From Parachryseolinea silvisoli (GTDB lineage Bacteria > Bacteroidota > Bacteroidia > Cytophagales > Cyclobacteriaceae): 64,000 bases of DNA. Positions 35,977 to 44,410 of this stretch are shown piece after piece (position 1 is the stretch's first letter; each line of letters begins with the position of its first letter). Location: positions 1-64,000 of the forward strand of contig NZ_JAIOAO010000009.1 in NCBI RefSeq assembly GCF_021190955.1. Reading direction: 5' to 3'. The notes beneath the pieces are model-generated. The model was not told where the DNA came from and did not search any database. It was given only the letters and a program-made list of their open reading frames with translations. The position numbers and the translations under genes were made by a program.

Positions 35977-37023
35977 ATGGCACAGACGCGCAAAATCTTC
36001 AAACGCATCCTGGCAGGCCTCGGCCTGGTTATCGTCGTATTATTAGTGATCTATGGCGACCTGGTATTGTATGGACTGCGCCAGGGCTATGGCCAGCTTA
36101 ACATTATCTGGAATGCCCGTCCGGTGGAGGAGTTCATGCAGGATCCCAACTTCCCCGATTCGCTCAAGGCGCGGCTGCGGCTCATCGACGAGGTGCGCCG
36201 GTATGCCGTCGACTCGCTGGGATTAAAAGACACCGAGAACTATAAGACATTATACGATCAGAAAGGCAAGGAGGTCATGTGGGTGGTATTGGCCAGCGAA
36301 GCATTTAAGCTGGCACCCAAGGAATGGAAGTTTCCGATCCTGGGTTCTGTGCCGTACAAAGGCTTCTTTAATGAGAAGCGCGCGTTTGCACTCAAGCGTG
36401 CGCTGGAAGAGGAGGGGTACGATGTGATTGTACGTAACCCCGGCGGCTGGTCTACGCTGGGTTGGTTCACCGATCCTATTCTCAGTAAAATGTTAAGCCG
36501 CAGTGAAGGTGATCTTGCCAATCTTATCATTCACGAGATGTCGCACGCCACCATCTTTGTCAAGGACAGCATCGACTTCAATGAGAACCTCGCGACGTTT
36601 ATTGGCGACCGCGGTGCGGAGCAATTTCTGATTCATAAATATGGCGTCACGTCGCCGCAGTATACCGAGTATATCGACGAAGACCGCGACTACTTACAAT
36701 ACGTAGACCACATGCTGCGCGGCGCCGCCATGCTCGACAGTGTGTACAGCGCGCTGGATCCACAAGCGCCGAAAGCAGCGAAGCTACGCATCAAAGAAGC
36801 TGCTATCCGCCGCATCATTACCAACCTGGATACACTCTCCCTTCGGCTCAATAAAAATCCCGCGCAGCGCTTCAAAGACAAGCTGCCGAACAATGCGTAC
36901 TTCATGAACTTCCGGCAGTACCAGTCGAAGCAAACGGACTTTATGCGGGAGTGGAAAGAAGACTTTGGCGGCAACCTGCGCGCCTACATTGCGCACCTTA
37001 GCGAGGTGTATCCCTTCCTGTAA
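35977..37023 (+). CDS. Putative zinc aminopeptidase (PF10023-type)
   Basis: The 348-aa product has an N-terminal membrane anchor (about 11-32) and a metallopeptidase centre HEMSHATIFVKDSIDFNEN, that is HExxH followed by a distal NExx glutamate in NENLATFIGDRGA. This is the putative aminopeptidase family (PF10023). The catalytic domain is expected in the periplasm. The substrate is unknown. It is upstream of the PhoB/PhoR-like pair but with a 176-base gap. Confidence 0.85.
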   Translation: MAQTRKIFKRILAGLGLVIVVLLVIYGDLVLYGLRQGYGQLNIIWNARPVEEFMQDPNFPDSLKARLRLIDEVRRYAVDSLGLKDTENYKTLYDQKGKEVMWVVLASEAFKLAPKEWKFPILGSVPYKGFFNEKRAFALKRALEEEGYDVIVRNPGGWSTLGWFTDPILSKMLSRSEGDLANLIIHEMSHATIFVKDSIDFNENLATFIGDRGAEQFLIHKYGVTSPQYTEYIDEDRDYLQYVDHMLRGAAMLDSVYSALDPQAPKAAKLRIKEAAIRRIITNLDTLSLRLNKNPAQRFKDKLPNNAYFMNFRQYQSKQTDFMREWKEDFGGNLRAYIAHLSEVYPFL

Positions 37024-37174
37024 ATGCCGTCACGGAAAGATGGACGTGCACGGAAATGTTCGTTTCACACGATTGTTACGAAGGAGGGACCCGTTAGTAT
37101 GTTACGTAATTGTTACCAGGGCTTAAGGAATCGTTAAGAAACCGGCCAACGTTTTTAATAGGTGTTTTTCTACC

Positions 37175-37182
37175 TACTTTTG
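37175..37182 (+). promoter_or_regulatory. -7 element before the phoB-like gene
   Basis: TACTTTTG matches TAnnTTTG exactly and lies 17 bases before the ATG at 37200. The -33 element at the expected distance is poor (only a T run). Confidence 0.5.
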
Positions 37183-37199
37183 ATTCAAAATGTTGAACT

Positions 37200-37889
37200 A
37201 TGGGAAACAAGCAGATGCACAAAGTGCTTGTCGTGGACGATGAAGAACCCATCCTGGAGCTTCTGAAATACAATTTGGAGAAAGGCGGGTACGATGTCAA
37301 AACGGCTTCTGACGGTTCAAAAGCAGTAGACATAGCCAAACGGTTTGTTCCCGACCTGGTCCTGTTGGACATCATGATGCCCAAAATGGATGGTGTGGAA
37401 ACGTGCCGACTACTGCGCGACATTCCCGAACTTCAAAAAACCTTCGTGGTGTTCCTGACAGCGCGTTCTGAAGAATATTCTGAAGTGGCCGCCTTTGACG
37501 TGGGGGCCGATGATTATATCACCAAGCCCATCAAGCCCCGTGCGCTGATGAGCCGCATCAGCGCCCTCTTCCGCCGCGATTCGAAGAAAACCTCGCCGTC
37601 GAGCCTCATCACCATCGGTGACCTGACGATCGACCGCACCAGCTATACCATCAAGATCAACGACAAGGAAGTCAACCTTCCCAAGAAAGAGTTCGAGCTG
37701 TTGTATTTCCTGGCGCAGAACCCCAATAAAGTGTTCAGCCGTGAAGACTTGTTGCAGAATATCTGGGGCTCGGATGTATACGTATTGGCGCGTACGGTAG
37801 ACGTGCACATCCGCAAGGTGCGTGAAAAGATCGGCGACGATTACATCACCACCGTGAAAGGTGTGGGGTATAAATTCAGCTTGAATTAA
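37200..37889 (+). CDS. Response regulator, PhoB/OmpR family
   Basis: The 229-aa product has a receiver domain (phosphoacceptor D57 in LVLLDIMMPKMDG, conserved DD at 13-14, K in ITKPIKPRAL) and a winged-helix output domain (about 130-225, with LPKKEFELLYFLAQNPNKVF and DVHIRKVREKIG). It is 33 bases upstream of a PhoR-like kinase, so the two form a two-component system. The signal could be phosphate limitation, by analogy only; no Pho-regulated gene is nearby. Confidence 0.93.
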   Translation: MGNKQMHKVLVVDDEEPILELLKYNLEKGGYDVKTASDGSKAVDIAKRFVPDLVLLDIMMPKMDGVETCRLLRDIPELQKTFVVFLTARSEEYSEVAAFDVGADDYITKPIKPRALMSRISALFRRDSKKTSPSSLITIGDLTIDRTSYTIKINDKEVNLPKKEFELLYFLAQNPNKVFSREDLLQNIWGSDVYVLARTVDVHIRKVREKIGDDYITTVKGVGYKFSLN

Positions 37890-37922
37890 TCCCGCAGTAA
37901 CGGATAACGACTATCTTGGGGC

Positions 37923-39005
37923 ATGGTTTACAGCTCGCGTGGTCTGGCCCTTTTGCTAGCGTTTTGTATTGCGTTCATCACTACTCTTTTCCTGTCGCTG
38001 TTCCGCAGCATTGACGTAAGCGCCCTGTTGGTGGCGTTTGTGATCAGCTTTTCCGTGTCGTACCTGCTGATCTTCGTGGTGCTGGAGTTCCTCATTTTCC
38101 GCGAGATCAACAAGGTATACAAGCTCGTCACCAAGCTCAAGAAAAAAGAGCTGTCCAAGCTCGACAAACAAAAGCCGTCGTCGCTCAATCCGCTTAAGAC
38201 CATTAACGAAGATATCTTCTCGTTTGCCGAGCTGAAGCAAAAAGAGATTGACGAGCTGAAAAAGATCGAGGCCTTCCGCCGCGAGTTTATTGCCGATGTA
38301 TCACACGAATTAAAAACGCCCATATTCGCCGCACAAGGCTTTGTGCACACACTGCTCGATGGCGCCGTGAACGATAAGACGGTACGCACCAAGTTCCTCA
38401 AGAAGGCCGCCAAAAGCCTGGACGGCCTGGATATATTGGTACAAGACCTGCTCACCCTGTCGCACATCGAGACGGGGCAGATCAAGATGCACTTCGAAAG
38501 CATCGATATGTATAAGCTCACCGCGGAGGTTTTCGAGCAGTTTGAAGAGAAGGGCGAAAAGCGCAGTATCCGCCTGCGCCTGGAGGGTGCCGAGAACAAG
38601 GCGATTGTCTACGCCGACTGGCAGCGCATCAGCCAGGTGATGACGAACCTGATCTCCAACGCCATCAAACATTCTTTCGACGACTCCGACGTGGTCGTGA
38701 GCTTCGATGTCAGCAAAAAAAATGTGGTCACCCACGTCCGCGACTTTGGCGAAGGCATTCCGACGGAGCACCAGGCGCGTATTTTCGAGCGTTTCTACCG
38801 CGTCGACAAGAGTCGCAGCCGCGAGAAAGGCGGGACGGGCCTGGGCCTGGCCATTGTGAAGCATATCCTGGACGGCCACAACACCAAGGCCGATGTCGTC
38901 AGCGTTCCTGCTAAAGGTTCTACTTTTAGTTTTAAATTGCCGCGTATTAAGCCGGACTCGGCTGATTCCGGCGACAAGAACGATCATCACAAGAACGACC
39001 ATTAA
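37923..39005 (+). CDS. Sensor histidine kinase, PhoR-like
   Basis: The 360-aa product has two adjacent N-terminal membrane segments (about 8-28 and 35-58), no large periplasmic domain, a linker, and HisKA/HATPase domains: H-box FIADVSHELKTPI with His128, N-box NLISNAIKH, G1 DFGEGI and G2 GTGLGLAIVKHIL. The short sensor region is normal for Bacteroidota PhoR-like kinases. It is the partner of the upstream response regulator. Confidence 0.93.
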   Translation: MVYSSRGLALLLAFCIAFITTLFLSLFRSIDVSALLVAFVISFSVSYLLIFVVLEFLIFREINKVYKLVTKLKKKELSKLDKQKPSSLNPLKTINEDIFSFAELKQKEIDELKKIEAFRREFIADVSHELKTPIFAAQGFVHTLLDGAVNDKTVRTKFLKKAAKSLDGLDILVQDLLTLSHIETGQIKMHFESIDMYKLTAEVFEQFEEKGEKRSIRLRLEGAENKAIVYADWQRISQVMTNLISNAIKHSFDDSDVVVSFDVSKKNVVTHVRDFGEGIPTEHQARIFERFYRVDKSRSREKGGTGLGLAIVKHILDGHNTKADVVSVPAKGSTFSFKLPRIKPDSADSGDKNDHHKNDH

Positions 39006-39012
39006 CACGCTT

Positions 39013-39732
39013 TTGAAGCACTCCAAGCAGACATTCGAAGACATGATCCTCTTTGAGGACCAGGATTATGTACTTGTCAATAAACCTCCCTTCCTGTCCA
39101 CGCTCGAGGACCGTCGCGAGAAGGTAAACCTCCTGGCGCTGGCCCGTGACTACACCGACGACGCGCAGGTGTGCCACCGCCTGGACAAGGATACCTCCGG
39201 TGTGCTGGCCATCGCCAAGAACCCCGAAGCGTACCGCCACATGAGCCTGCAGTTTGAAAAACGGGAGGTCGTGAAACGATATCATGCCATCGTAGACGGC
39301 AACCACGGCTTCCAGGACACCCTGGTCGATCTGCCCATTCTGAAGCAGGACGACGGCATCGTGAAGATCAGCAAACGCGAGGGCAAGGCCGCGCAGACGT
39401 ATTTCACCACGCTGGAGCCGTACCGCCTGCACACGCTGGTGGAATGCCGCCCCATCACGGGCCGGATGCACCAGATCCGCATTCACCTGTCCACGCTCAA
39501 TGCCTCTATTACGGGTGATGAGCAATATGGTGGGAAGCCGTTTTTCCTGTCGACGCTAAAACGTGGTTTTAACCTGAAAAAGCAGACCGAGGAGCAGCCG
39601 ATCATTAAACGCATGGCGCTGCACGCTTTTTCGTTGACGTTTAAGAATCTGGCAGGGGAGGAGAAAACTGTGGAGGCGCCGTATCCGAAGGATATGCGGG
39701 TGTTGATCAAGCAATTAGGAGAGAATAGATAG
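39013..39732 (+). CDS. RluA-family pseudouridine synthase
   Basis: The product has the catalytic motif CHRLDKDTSGVLAIAKN (HRLDxxTSG) and GRMHQIRIHLS, so it isomerises specific uridines in rRNA or tRNA. I place the start at an in-frame TTG at 39013, 7 bases after the kinase stop, because it keeps residues KQTFEDMILFEDQDYVLVNK that resemble relatives' N-termini; an ATG start at 39043 is possible. The frame overlapping the kinase is unlikely to be used. Confidence 0.85.
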   Translation: MKHSKQTFEDMILFEDQDYVLVNKPPFLSTLEDRREKVNLLALARDYTDDAQVCHRLDKDTSGVLAIAKNPEAYRHMSLQFEKREVVKRYHAIVDGNHGFQDTLVDLPILKQDDGIVKISKREGKAAQTYFTTLEPYRLHTLVECRPITGRMHQIRIHLSTLNASITGDEQYGGKPFFLSTLKRGFNLKKQTEEQPIIKRMALHAFSLTFKNLAGEEKTVEAPYPKDMRVLIKQLGENR

Positions 39733-39836
39733 CGAATTTCAGGAGTGCGAGTATCCGTGTGAGAACGAAAAGAAGAAGAAAACAGAACACTCCATATTTT
39801 CGCTCCCGCGCTCACACTCACACCGCCTTAGGCAGG

Positions 39837-39878
39837 GTATTCTCCGAGTTGAGTCCGTGTATTCTCCGAGTTTAGTCC
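39837..39878. repeat. Tandem direct repeat, 20 bases with one mismatch
   Basis: GTATTCTCCGAGTTGAGTCC at 39837-39856 recurs as GTATTCTCCGAGTTTAGTCC at 39859-39878, a 22-base period. Nothing else in the window contains this unit. Confidence 0.7.
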
Positions 39879-39981
39879 GACATAAGCCCGTTCTAAAAGC
39901 ACGGAGACAACGCGCCGTCATGGCCGTTTTAGGATTCGCCTAAGCCGGATTGTTGCGGGCCCCCAATATCTCTGCGATCTC

Positions 39982-40012
39982 TTTGCCCGAAGCCTTCTAA
40001 CTTTTACCTTTG
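39982..40012 (+). promoter_or_regulatory. Promoter 1 upstream of rplM
   Basis: TTTG at 39982-39985, 19 bases, then TACCTTTG at 40005-40012 is a perfect fit to the Bacteroidota consensus. It would give a leader of about 240 bases before rplM. Confidence 0.65.
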
Positions 40013-40177
40013 TGTGTAAGTGTGCGAAATGAGGGGAAATTTGATGTTTCCTGATTGTCGCTACGGTGTCTGCCGGCTGTCTGGGCAGGTGCTTCCGGGT
40101 CTTTTCGAGCAATTCCAAGCTTCAAAAACCTTGAAATTAAGCTGTAAAAAGCATTTTCAGGCAATTTTGAATTCTTA

Positions 40178-40209
40178 CTTGCATTTACGATAAGGGCGAT
40201 TTACTTTTG
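40178..40209 (+). promoter_or_regulatory. Promoter 2 upstream of rplM
   Basis: TTG at 40179-40181, 20 bases, then TACTTTTG at 40202-40209 matches the consensus. It lies 50 bases before the rplM ATG and is probably the main promoter of the operon. Confidence 0.65.
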
Positions 40210-40259
40210 TGTCCCTTTTTGAAAGGGGTAGTGTATTTACTTGAATTTTTAACAATACA

Positions 40260-40703
40260 ATGGATCATAATAGCTATAAGACACTGAACGCCAACAAGGC
40301 TACAGTTGAAAAAAGCTGGGTAGTGGTTGATGCCAATGCGCAGGTGTTGGGTCGTGTGGCCAGTGAAGTGGCGCGCATTATCCGCGGCAAGCACAAGCCG
40401 AGCTACACACCAAACGTGGATTGCGGTGATAACGTTATTGTTATCAACGCTGAGAAAGTGCGCATGACGGGCAAGAAATGGACCGCTCGCGTGCTCTTTA
40501 CACACTCCGGCTATCCGGGTGGTCAGCGTGAGCACACGCCTACCATGATCCGCGAAAAGCACCCTGAGCGCCTGATTGAGCACGCTGTACGCGGCATGCT
40601 TCCCAAAAACAGACTCGGTCGTGAACTGTACAGAAGCCTGCACGTTTATGCCGGCACTGAACATCCGCACGTAGCACAACAACCCAAAGAAATAAAGTTC
40701 TGA
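40260..40703 (+). CDS. rplM: 50S ribosomal protein L13
   Basis: L13 is an early-assembling protein of the large subunit. The 147-aa product shows WVVVDANAQVLGRVASEVA, GKHKPSYTP, and PHVAQQP at the C-terminus, typical of L13. It is the first gene of a cluster with rpsI and rpsB, 4 bases upstream of rpsI. Confidence 0.98.
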   Translation: MDHNSYKTLNANKATVEKSWVVVDANAQVLGRVASEVARIIRGKHKPSYTPNVDCGDNVIVINAEKVRMTGKKWTARVLFTHSGYPGGQREHTPTMIREKHPERLIEHAVRGMLPKNRLGRELYRSLHVYAGTEHPHVAQQPKEIKF

Positions 40704-40707
40704 TACA

Positions 40708-41094
40708 ATGCAGATCATTAATACAATCGGCAGAAGAAAGACCTCCATCGCCCGGGTATATGTACAGCCCGGCAAAGGAGATATCAAGATAAATGCGCGT
40801 GAGCTGAAAGAATATTTCATTTCAGAAATTCACCAGACTACCGTAAAGCAACCCCTTGCTGCCGTAAAGGCCGAAGGCCAGTACGACGTAACGATCAACG
40901 TAGAAGGTGGTGGCATTAAAGGCCAGGCCGAAGCGGTTCGTTTGGGTATCGCCCGTGCATTGGTGGAATTCAACGCTGAGAACAAGCCTACCCTGAGAAA
41001 AGAAGGCCTCCTGACCCGTGACTCCAGAATGGTGGAACGTAAGAAGCCAGGTAGAAGAAAAGCGAGAAGAAAGTTCCAGTTTAGCAAGCGTTAA
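40708..41094 (+). CDS. rpsI: 30S ribosomal protein S9
   Basis: S9 contacts the tRNA in the P site through its C-terminal tail. The 128-aa product has GRRKTSIARVYVQPG at the start and ends KARRKFQFSKR, the conserved S9 tail. It is 4 bases downstream of rplM and 10 bases upstream of rpsB. Confidence 0.98.
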   Translation: MQIINTIGRRKTSIARVYVQPGKGDIKINARELKEYFISEIHQTTVKQPLAAVKAEGQYDVTINVEGGGIKGQAEAVRLGIARALVEFNAENKPTLRKEGLLTRDSRMVERKKPGRRKARRKFQFSKR

Positions 41095-41104
41095 TAATAA
41101 GAGA

Positions 41105-41875
41105 ATGGCTGACAAATTAACATATCAGGAATTGCTGGATGCAGGTGTACACTTTGGTCACCTTACCCGCAAGTGGAACCCGAAGATGGCCGAGTACATC
41201 TTCATGGAGAACAACGGTATCCACATTATCGACCTGAACAAGACCCTGGCTCGCCTGGACGAAGCAACATTCGCCCTGAAGAATATCGTACGCTCTGGTC
41301 GTAAGATCATGTTCGTTGCGACTAAAAAGCAAGCTAAGGACATCGTAACCGAAGAAGCAAAGCGCCTCAACATGCCGTTCGTGACAGAACGCTGGTTGGG
41401 TGGCATGTTGACTAACTTCGCAACGATCCGCAAATCGCTGAAGAAACTTTCGCAAATCGAAAAGTTGATGAAGGATGAAGCCTTCGCCAACCTGGCGAAA
41501 CGCGAACGCCTCATGGTTACCCGCGAAAAGGCGAAACTGGAAAAACTGTTGGGCGGTATTGCCGACCTGAACAGATTGCCGGCAGCTCTTTTTGTGATCG
41601 ACGTAAAACGCGAGCACATCGCTGTAACCGAAGCACAAAAGCTCAACATCCCGGTATTTGCTCTGGTGGATACCAACTCTGATCCGGGTGGTGTTGATTT
41701 TCCGATCCCTGCAAACGACGACGCATTCAAGTCAATCTCGATCCTGACCAAGAACATTGGTAAGTCAATCGAAGAAGCTCTGCAAGAGCGTAAGAGAGAC
41801 AAGGACGATGCAGCGCTTCGGAAAGAAGAAGAAGAGAAAAGAAAGGTTGACGAAACTGTAGAAGAACCGAAATAA
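41105..41875 (+). CDS. rpsB: 30S ribosomal protein S2
   Basis: S2 binds the head of the small subunit. The product (256 aa from the ATG at 41105) has YQELLDAGVHFGHLTRKWNP, FVATKKQAKDIV, ERWLGGMLTNF and DTNSDPGGVDFPIPANDD. The longer frame that starts inside rpsI was not used, because S2 homologues begin at MADKLTYQEL. It ends in a charged helix (RKEEEEKRK) of the kind common in Bacteroidota S2. Confidence 0.98.
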   Translation: MADKLTYQELLDAGVHFGHLTRKWNPKMAEYIFMENNGIHIIDLNKTLARLDEATFALKNIVRSGRKIMFVATKKQAKDIVTEEAKRLNMPFVTERWLGGMLTNFATIRKSLKKLSQIEKLMKDEAFANLAKRERLMVTREKAKLEKLLGGIADLNRLPAALFVIDVKREHIAVTEAQKLNIPVFALVDTNSDPGGVDFPIPANDDAFKSISILTKNIGKSIEEALQERKRDKDDAALRKEEEEKRKVDETVEEPK

Positions 41876-41946
41876 TCAATTTTCGATTCGATCTGTACGA
41901 TCAGGTACACGTGTTCATCAACAATTCTTATACTGATAATGCACTG

Positions 41947-41978
41947 AACATCGGCCCTACGCCGATGTTTAGTTTTTT
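41947..41978 (+). terminator. Terminator/attenuator between rpsB and tsf
   Basis: A 9-bp stem AACATCGGC / GCCGATGTT with a 5-base loop is followed by TAGTTTTTTAG. It would stop or attenuate reading from rpsB into tsf, allowing different levels of S2 and EF-Ts. Confidence 0.75.
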
Positions 41979-42009
41979 AGAGATCATTCAAATTCGTAAA
42001 TAAAAACAT

Positions 42010-42843
42010 ATGTCAGCGATTTCAGCACAAGATGTAAACAAGCTCCGTCAAATGACGGGCGCCGGTATGATGGACTGCAAAAAGGCCCTTGCCGAAGCCG
42101 AAGGAGATTTTGACAAAGCGATCGAGATATTAAGAAAGAAAGGCCAGAAAGTTTCTGCTTCCCGTTCTGACCGGGATGCCAAAGAAGGCTCTGTATTTGT
42201 AAAAGTTAGCGACGACAACAAAGAGGCTGTTCTCATCGCCCTGAACTGCGAAACTGACTTCGTAGGCAAGAACGAAGAGTTCCTGAGCCTGGGTAAACTG
42301 ATCGTAGAGACTGCTTTTGCCAACAAGCCTGCTGATAAGGAAGCCCTCCTTACACAGAAAGCCGGTGACCTGACCATCAACGACAAAATCGTAGAGCTGG
42401 TGGGTAAGATCGGTGAGAAGATCGAAGTGAGCGAGTATATCCGCATGACGGGTGAGGCTGTAGTTCCTTACATCCACGCAGGTTCGAAACTCGGCGTACT
42501 GGTATCACTGAAAGGTGTGAACGGTAAAGATGTAGTAGAAGCTGGTAAAGACGTAGGCATGCAAATCGCCGCGATGAATCCGGTAGCGGTTGACGAGAAG
42601 AGCGTTGATCCTACGCTTATCGCGAAAGAGCTAGAAATCGCAAAGGCTCAGATCCTGGCCGAAGGCAAACCAGAAAACATGGTAGAGAAGATCGCACAAG
42701 GCAAGCTGCAGAAGTTTTACAAAGATACTACACTGCTGCACCAGATCTTTGTAAAAGACAACTCGAAGACGGTTGCTCAATACCTGGACAGCATCACGAA
42801 AGGTCTGACAGTAGCAGAGTTCAAGCGCGTATCCATCGGCTAA
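42010..42843 (+). CDS. tsf: Elongation factor Ts
   Basis: EF-Ts is the GDP/GTP exchange factor for EF-Tu. The 277-aa product has the N-terminal UBA-like segment VNKLRQMTGAGMMDCKKALAE, the EF-Tu contact TDFVGKNEEF, and the C-terminal VAEFKRVSIG. It follows rpsB after a possible attenuator, in the usual bacterial order. Confidence 0.97.
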   Translation: MSAISAQDVNKLRQMTGAGMMDCKKALAEAEGDFDKAIEILRKKGQKVSASRSDRDAKEGSVFVKVSDDNKEAVLIALNCETDFVGKNEEFLSLGKLIVETAFANKPADKEALLTQKAGDLTINDKIVELVGKIGEKIEVSEYIRMTGEAVVPYIHAGSKLGVLVSLKGVNGKDVVEAGKDVGMQIAAMNPVAVDEKSVDPTLIAKELEIAKAQILAEGKPENMVEKIAQGKLQKFYKDTTLLHQIFVKDNSKTVAQYLDSITKGLTVAEFKRVSIG

Positions 42844-42864
42844 GCTCGTTACAACGGTATATAT

Positions 42865-42898
42865 AAAAGGGTCGCTCGTATGGAGCGACCCTTTTTTT
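42865..42898 (+). terminator. Terminator after tsf
   Basis: A perfect 13-bp stem AAAAGGGTCGCTC / GAGCGACCCTTTT with a 5-base loop, followed by T. Confidence 0.88.
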
Positions 42899-42910
42899 GT
42901 GGCAGTCAGA

Positions 42911-43660
42911 TTAATGTACTACCACGTGCCGAAGGGCTACGAAGGCAATGATCATGACCCAATAGAGTGTAATGGACAGGAGGTATACCGCGATCGCTTT
43001 CAGGAATGCAAAAATCCATTTGTTTTGAAAGAATTGGTGATAGGTCACCGCGATGTATAGTACGAAGAGCGCTTCGCGTACATATATATTCCAGTGAATG
43101 GTGGACGGGGCAATCAGAAAAGCCGGTATGGAGATCAATACAAGCACGACGTTAAGCTGCCCTACGACAAAGGCTTGCAGTACAAAGTTCTCTGCCAGGT
43201 TAAAACGTGAGCGGATCGAGAACAGCCACGACAAAAATGCGAATAGGGGCACGATGAGAATAAGCATGAGCAACTTACCGTTCTGGACGACGACCTCCAT
43301 CACCTCCTGGTAATACGGGCTGCGGTTTGACGCTGGCGAGTCCGGGGCTACCATGGCACTGGAATAACCGGATTTATAACTGATAAATGCATAGAGCGCG
43401 GACGTGATAACCAGGAACGTAAACGGGTTGAAATACTTCTTGCGCTTGCCGTCTAGGTATTCTCGTGCGACTATGCCCGGGCGGGTAATAAGTTCTTTTA
43501 TCAATAAGAGGAAGCCTTTATCGGCATGGGTAAGCGCATGCGTCACCTCGTGACCGAGGTGGCCTATGGTGACGCGGTGTATATGCGTTTGTTGGCCGCA
43601 GGCCGCACAGTATGCACCCGGTGCAGGTGCGTGACAATTCTTGCAGGTCGTAGATTCCAT
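42911..43660 (-). CDS. DUF3667 membrane protein
   Basis: The 249-aa product starts with a zinc-ribbon-like set of cysteines (Cys6, Cys9, Cys18, Cys21) and has the DUF3667 segment LITRPGIVAREYLDGKRKKY. Four to five membrane segments follow. The family has no assigned function. It ends the minus-strand run after kdsB, separated by only 4 bases, so it is probably cotranscribed with it. Confidence 0.88.
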   Translation of the reverse strand: MESTTCKNCHAPAPGAYCAACGQQTHIHRVTIGHLGHEVTHALTHADKGFLLLIKELITRPGIVAREYLDGKRKKYFNPFTFLVITSALYAFISYKSGYSSAMVAPDSPASNRSPYYQEVMEVVVQNGKLLMLILIVPLFAFLSWLFSIRSRFNLAENFVLQAFVVGQLNVVLVLISIPAFLIAPSTIHWNIYVREALFVLYIAVTYHQFFQNKWIFAFLKAIAVYLLSITLYWVMIIAFVALRHVVVH

Positions 43661-43664
43661 GAAG

Positions 43665-44408
43665 TTAGGTTTTGGTCAACAGGGTCTGTGCGCGGGCGAT
43701 GTCTTCCGGAGTGTCGACGCCAATGGTCTCTTCGGTCGTCTCGGCTACGGCAATGCGGTAGCCATTTTCCAGCCAGCGCAGTTGTTCGAGTGACTCCACT
43801 TTCTCGAGTGTCGAAATGGGCAGTTGCGTGATCTGTTTTAGAATATCGGCACGGTAGGCATACATGCCGATGTGTTTATAGAACGTGTGGCGTTGGAGCC
43901 ACTGCTCTTCAGGTGTCAGGCGAATGTGCGGCAGGGTGGCCCGGCTGAAGTATAGGGCTTCGCGGCGCGCGCTCACAACGGCTTTTACCACGTTGGGGTT
44001 AAACAAAGTCTCCTGCTCGTGAATGGCTTTTACCAGGGTGGCAATCTCGGTCTGTCCATCGAGACGTGAGGCGAGGAGGTCGATTTGTGTCGGTTGTATA
44101 AAGGGCTCGTCGCCCTGGATGTTGATGACGTAGTCAAATGTACCGGGTTGTTGCACGAGGGTTTCGTAGCAGCGGTCGGTGCCGCTGGCGTGGTCTTCGC
44201 GGGTCATGCTGACCCGTCCGCCAAAAGATTTTACGTGGTCGAAGATTTCTGCGTTGTCGGTCGCTACCACGACGGCTGACAGGCTCTTTGATTTGCTGGC
44301 CTGCTCGTATACGCGGCGGATCATCGATTTTCCTGCAATATCTACTAAGGGTTTGCCCGGAAATCTGGAGGAGGCGTACCGGGCAGGTATAATGCCGAGT
44401 ATATTCAT
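43665..44408 (-). CDS. kdsB: 3-deoxy-manno-octulosonate cytidylyltransferase (KdsB)
   Basis: KdsB activates Kdo as CMP-Kdo for lipopolysaccharide core assembly. The 247-aa product has IPARYASSRFPGKPLVDIAGK, VVVATDNAEI and NIQGDEPFI, all classic. It lies 2 bases after the NfeD-type protease gene and 4 bases upstream of the DUF3667 gene. Confidence 0.95.
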   Translation of the reverse strand: MNILGIIPARYASSRFPGKPLVDIAGKSMIRRVYEQASKSKSLSAVVVATDNAEIFDHVKSFGGRVSMTREDHASGTDRCYETLVQQPGTFDYVINIQGDEPFIQPTQIDLLASRLDGQTEIATLVKAIHEQETLFNPNVVKAVVSARREALYFSRATLPHIRLTPEEQWLQRHTFYKHIGMYAYRADILKQITQLPISTLEKVESLEQLRWLENGYRIAVAETTEETIGVDTPEDIARAQTLLTKT

Positions 44409-44410
44409 GG

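Larger units (their letters stand above)
39733..40259. other. Long promoter-bearing region before rplM
   Basis: This 527-base gap contains a direct repeat of 20 bases, two promoters that match the Bacteroidota consensus (39982-40012 and 40178-40209), and a stretch between them (40013-40177) with several small potential stems, such as AGGGGAAA / TTTCCT and TTCAA / TTGAA. The stretch could be a leader controlling ribosomal protein synthesis, or a small RNA. No reading frame here is convincing. Confidence 0.55.

Noticed and set aside
37024-37199. Pho-box-like operator before the PhoB-like gene
   Set aside because: I could not find two direct repeats of a known Pho box in the region, so the link with phosphate remains an analogy.
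38893-39042. N-terminal extension of the RluA-type gene into the kinase gene
   Set aside because: The extra residues are the shadow of the kinase end, and better starts exist at 39013 and 39043.
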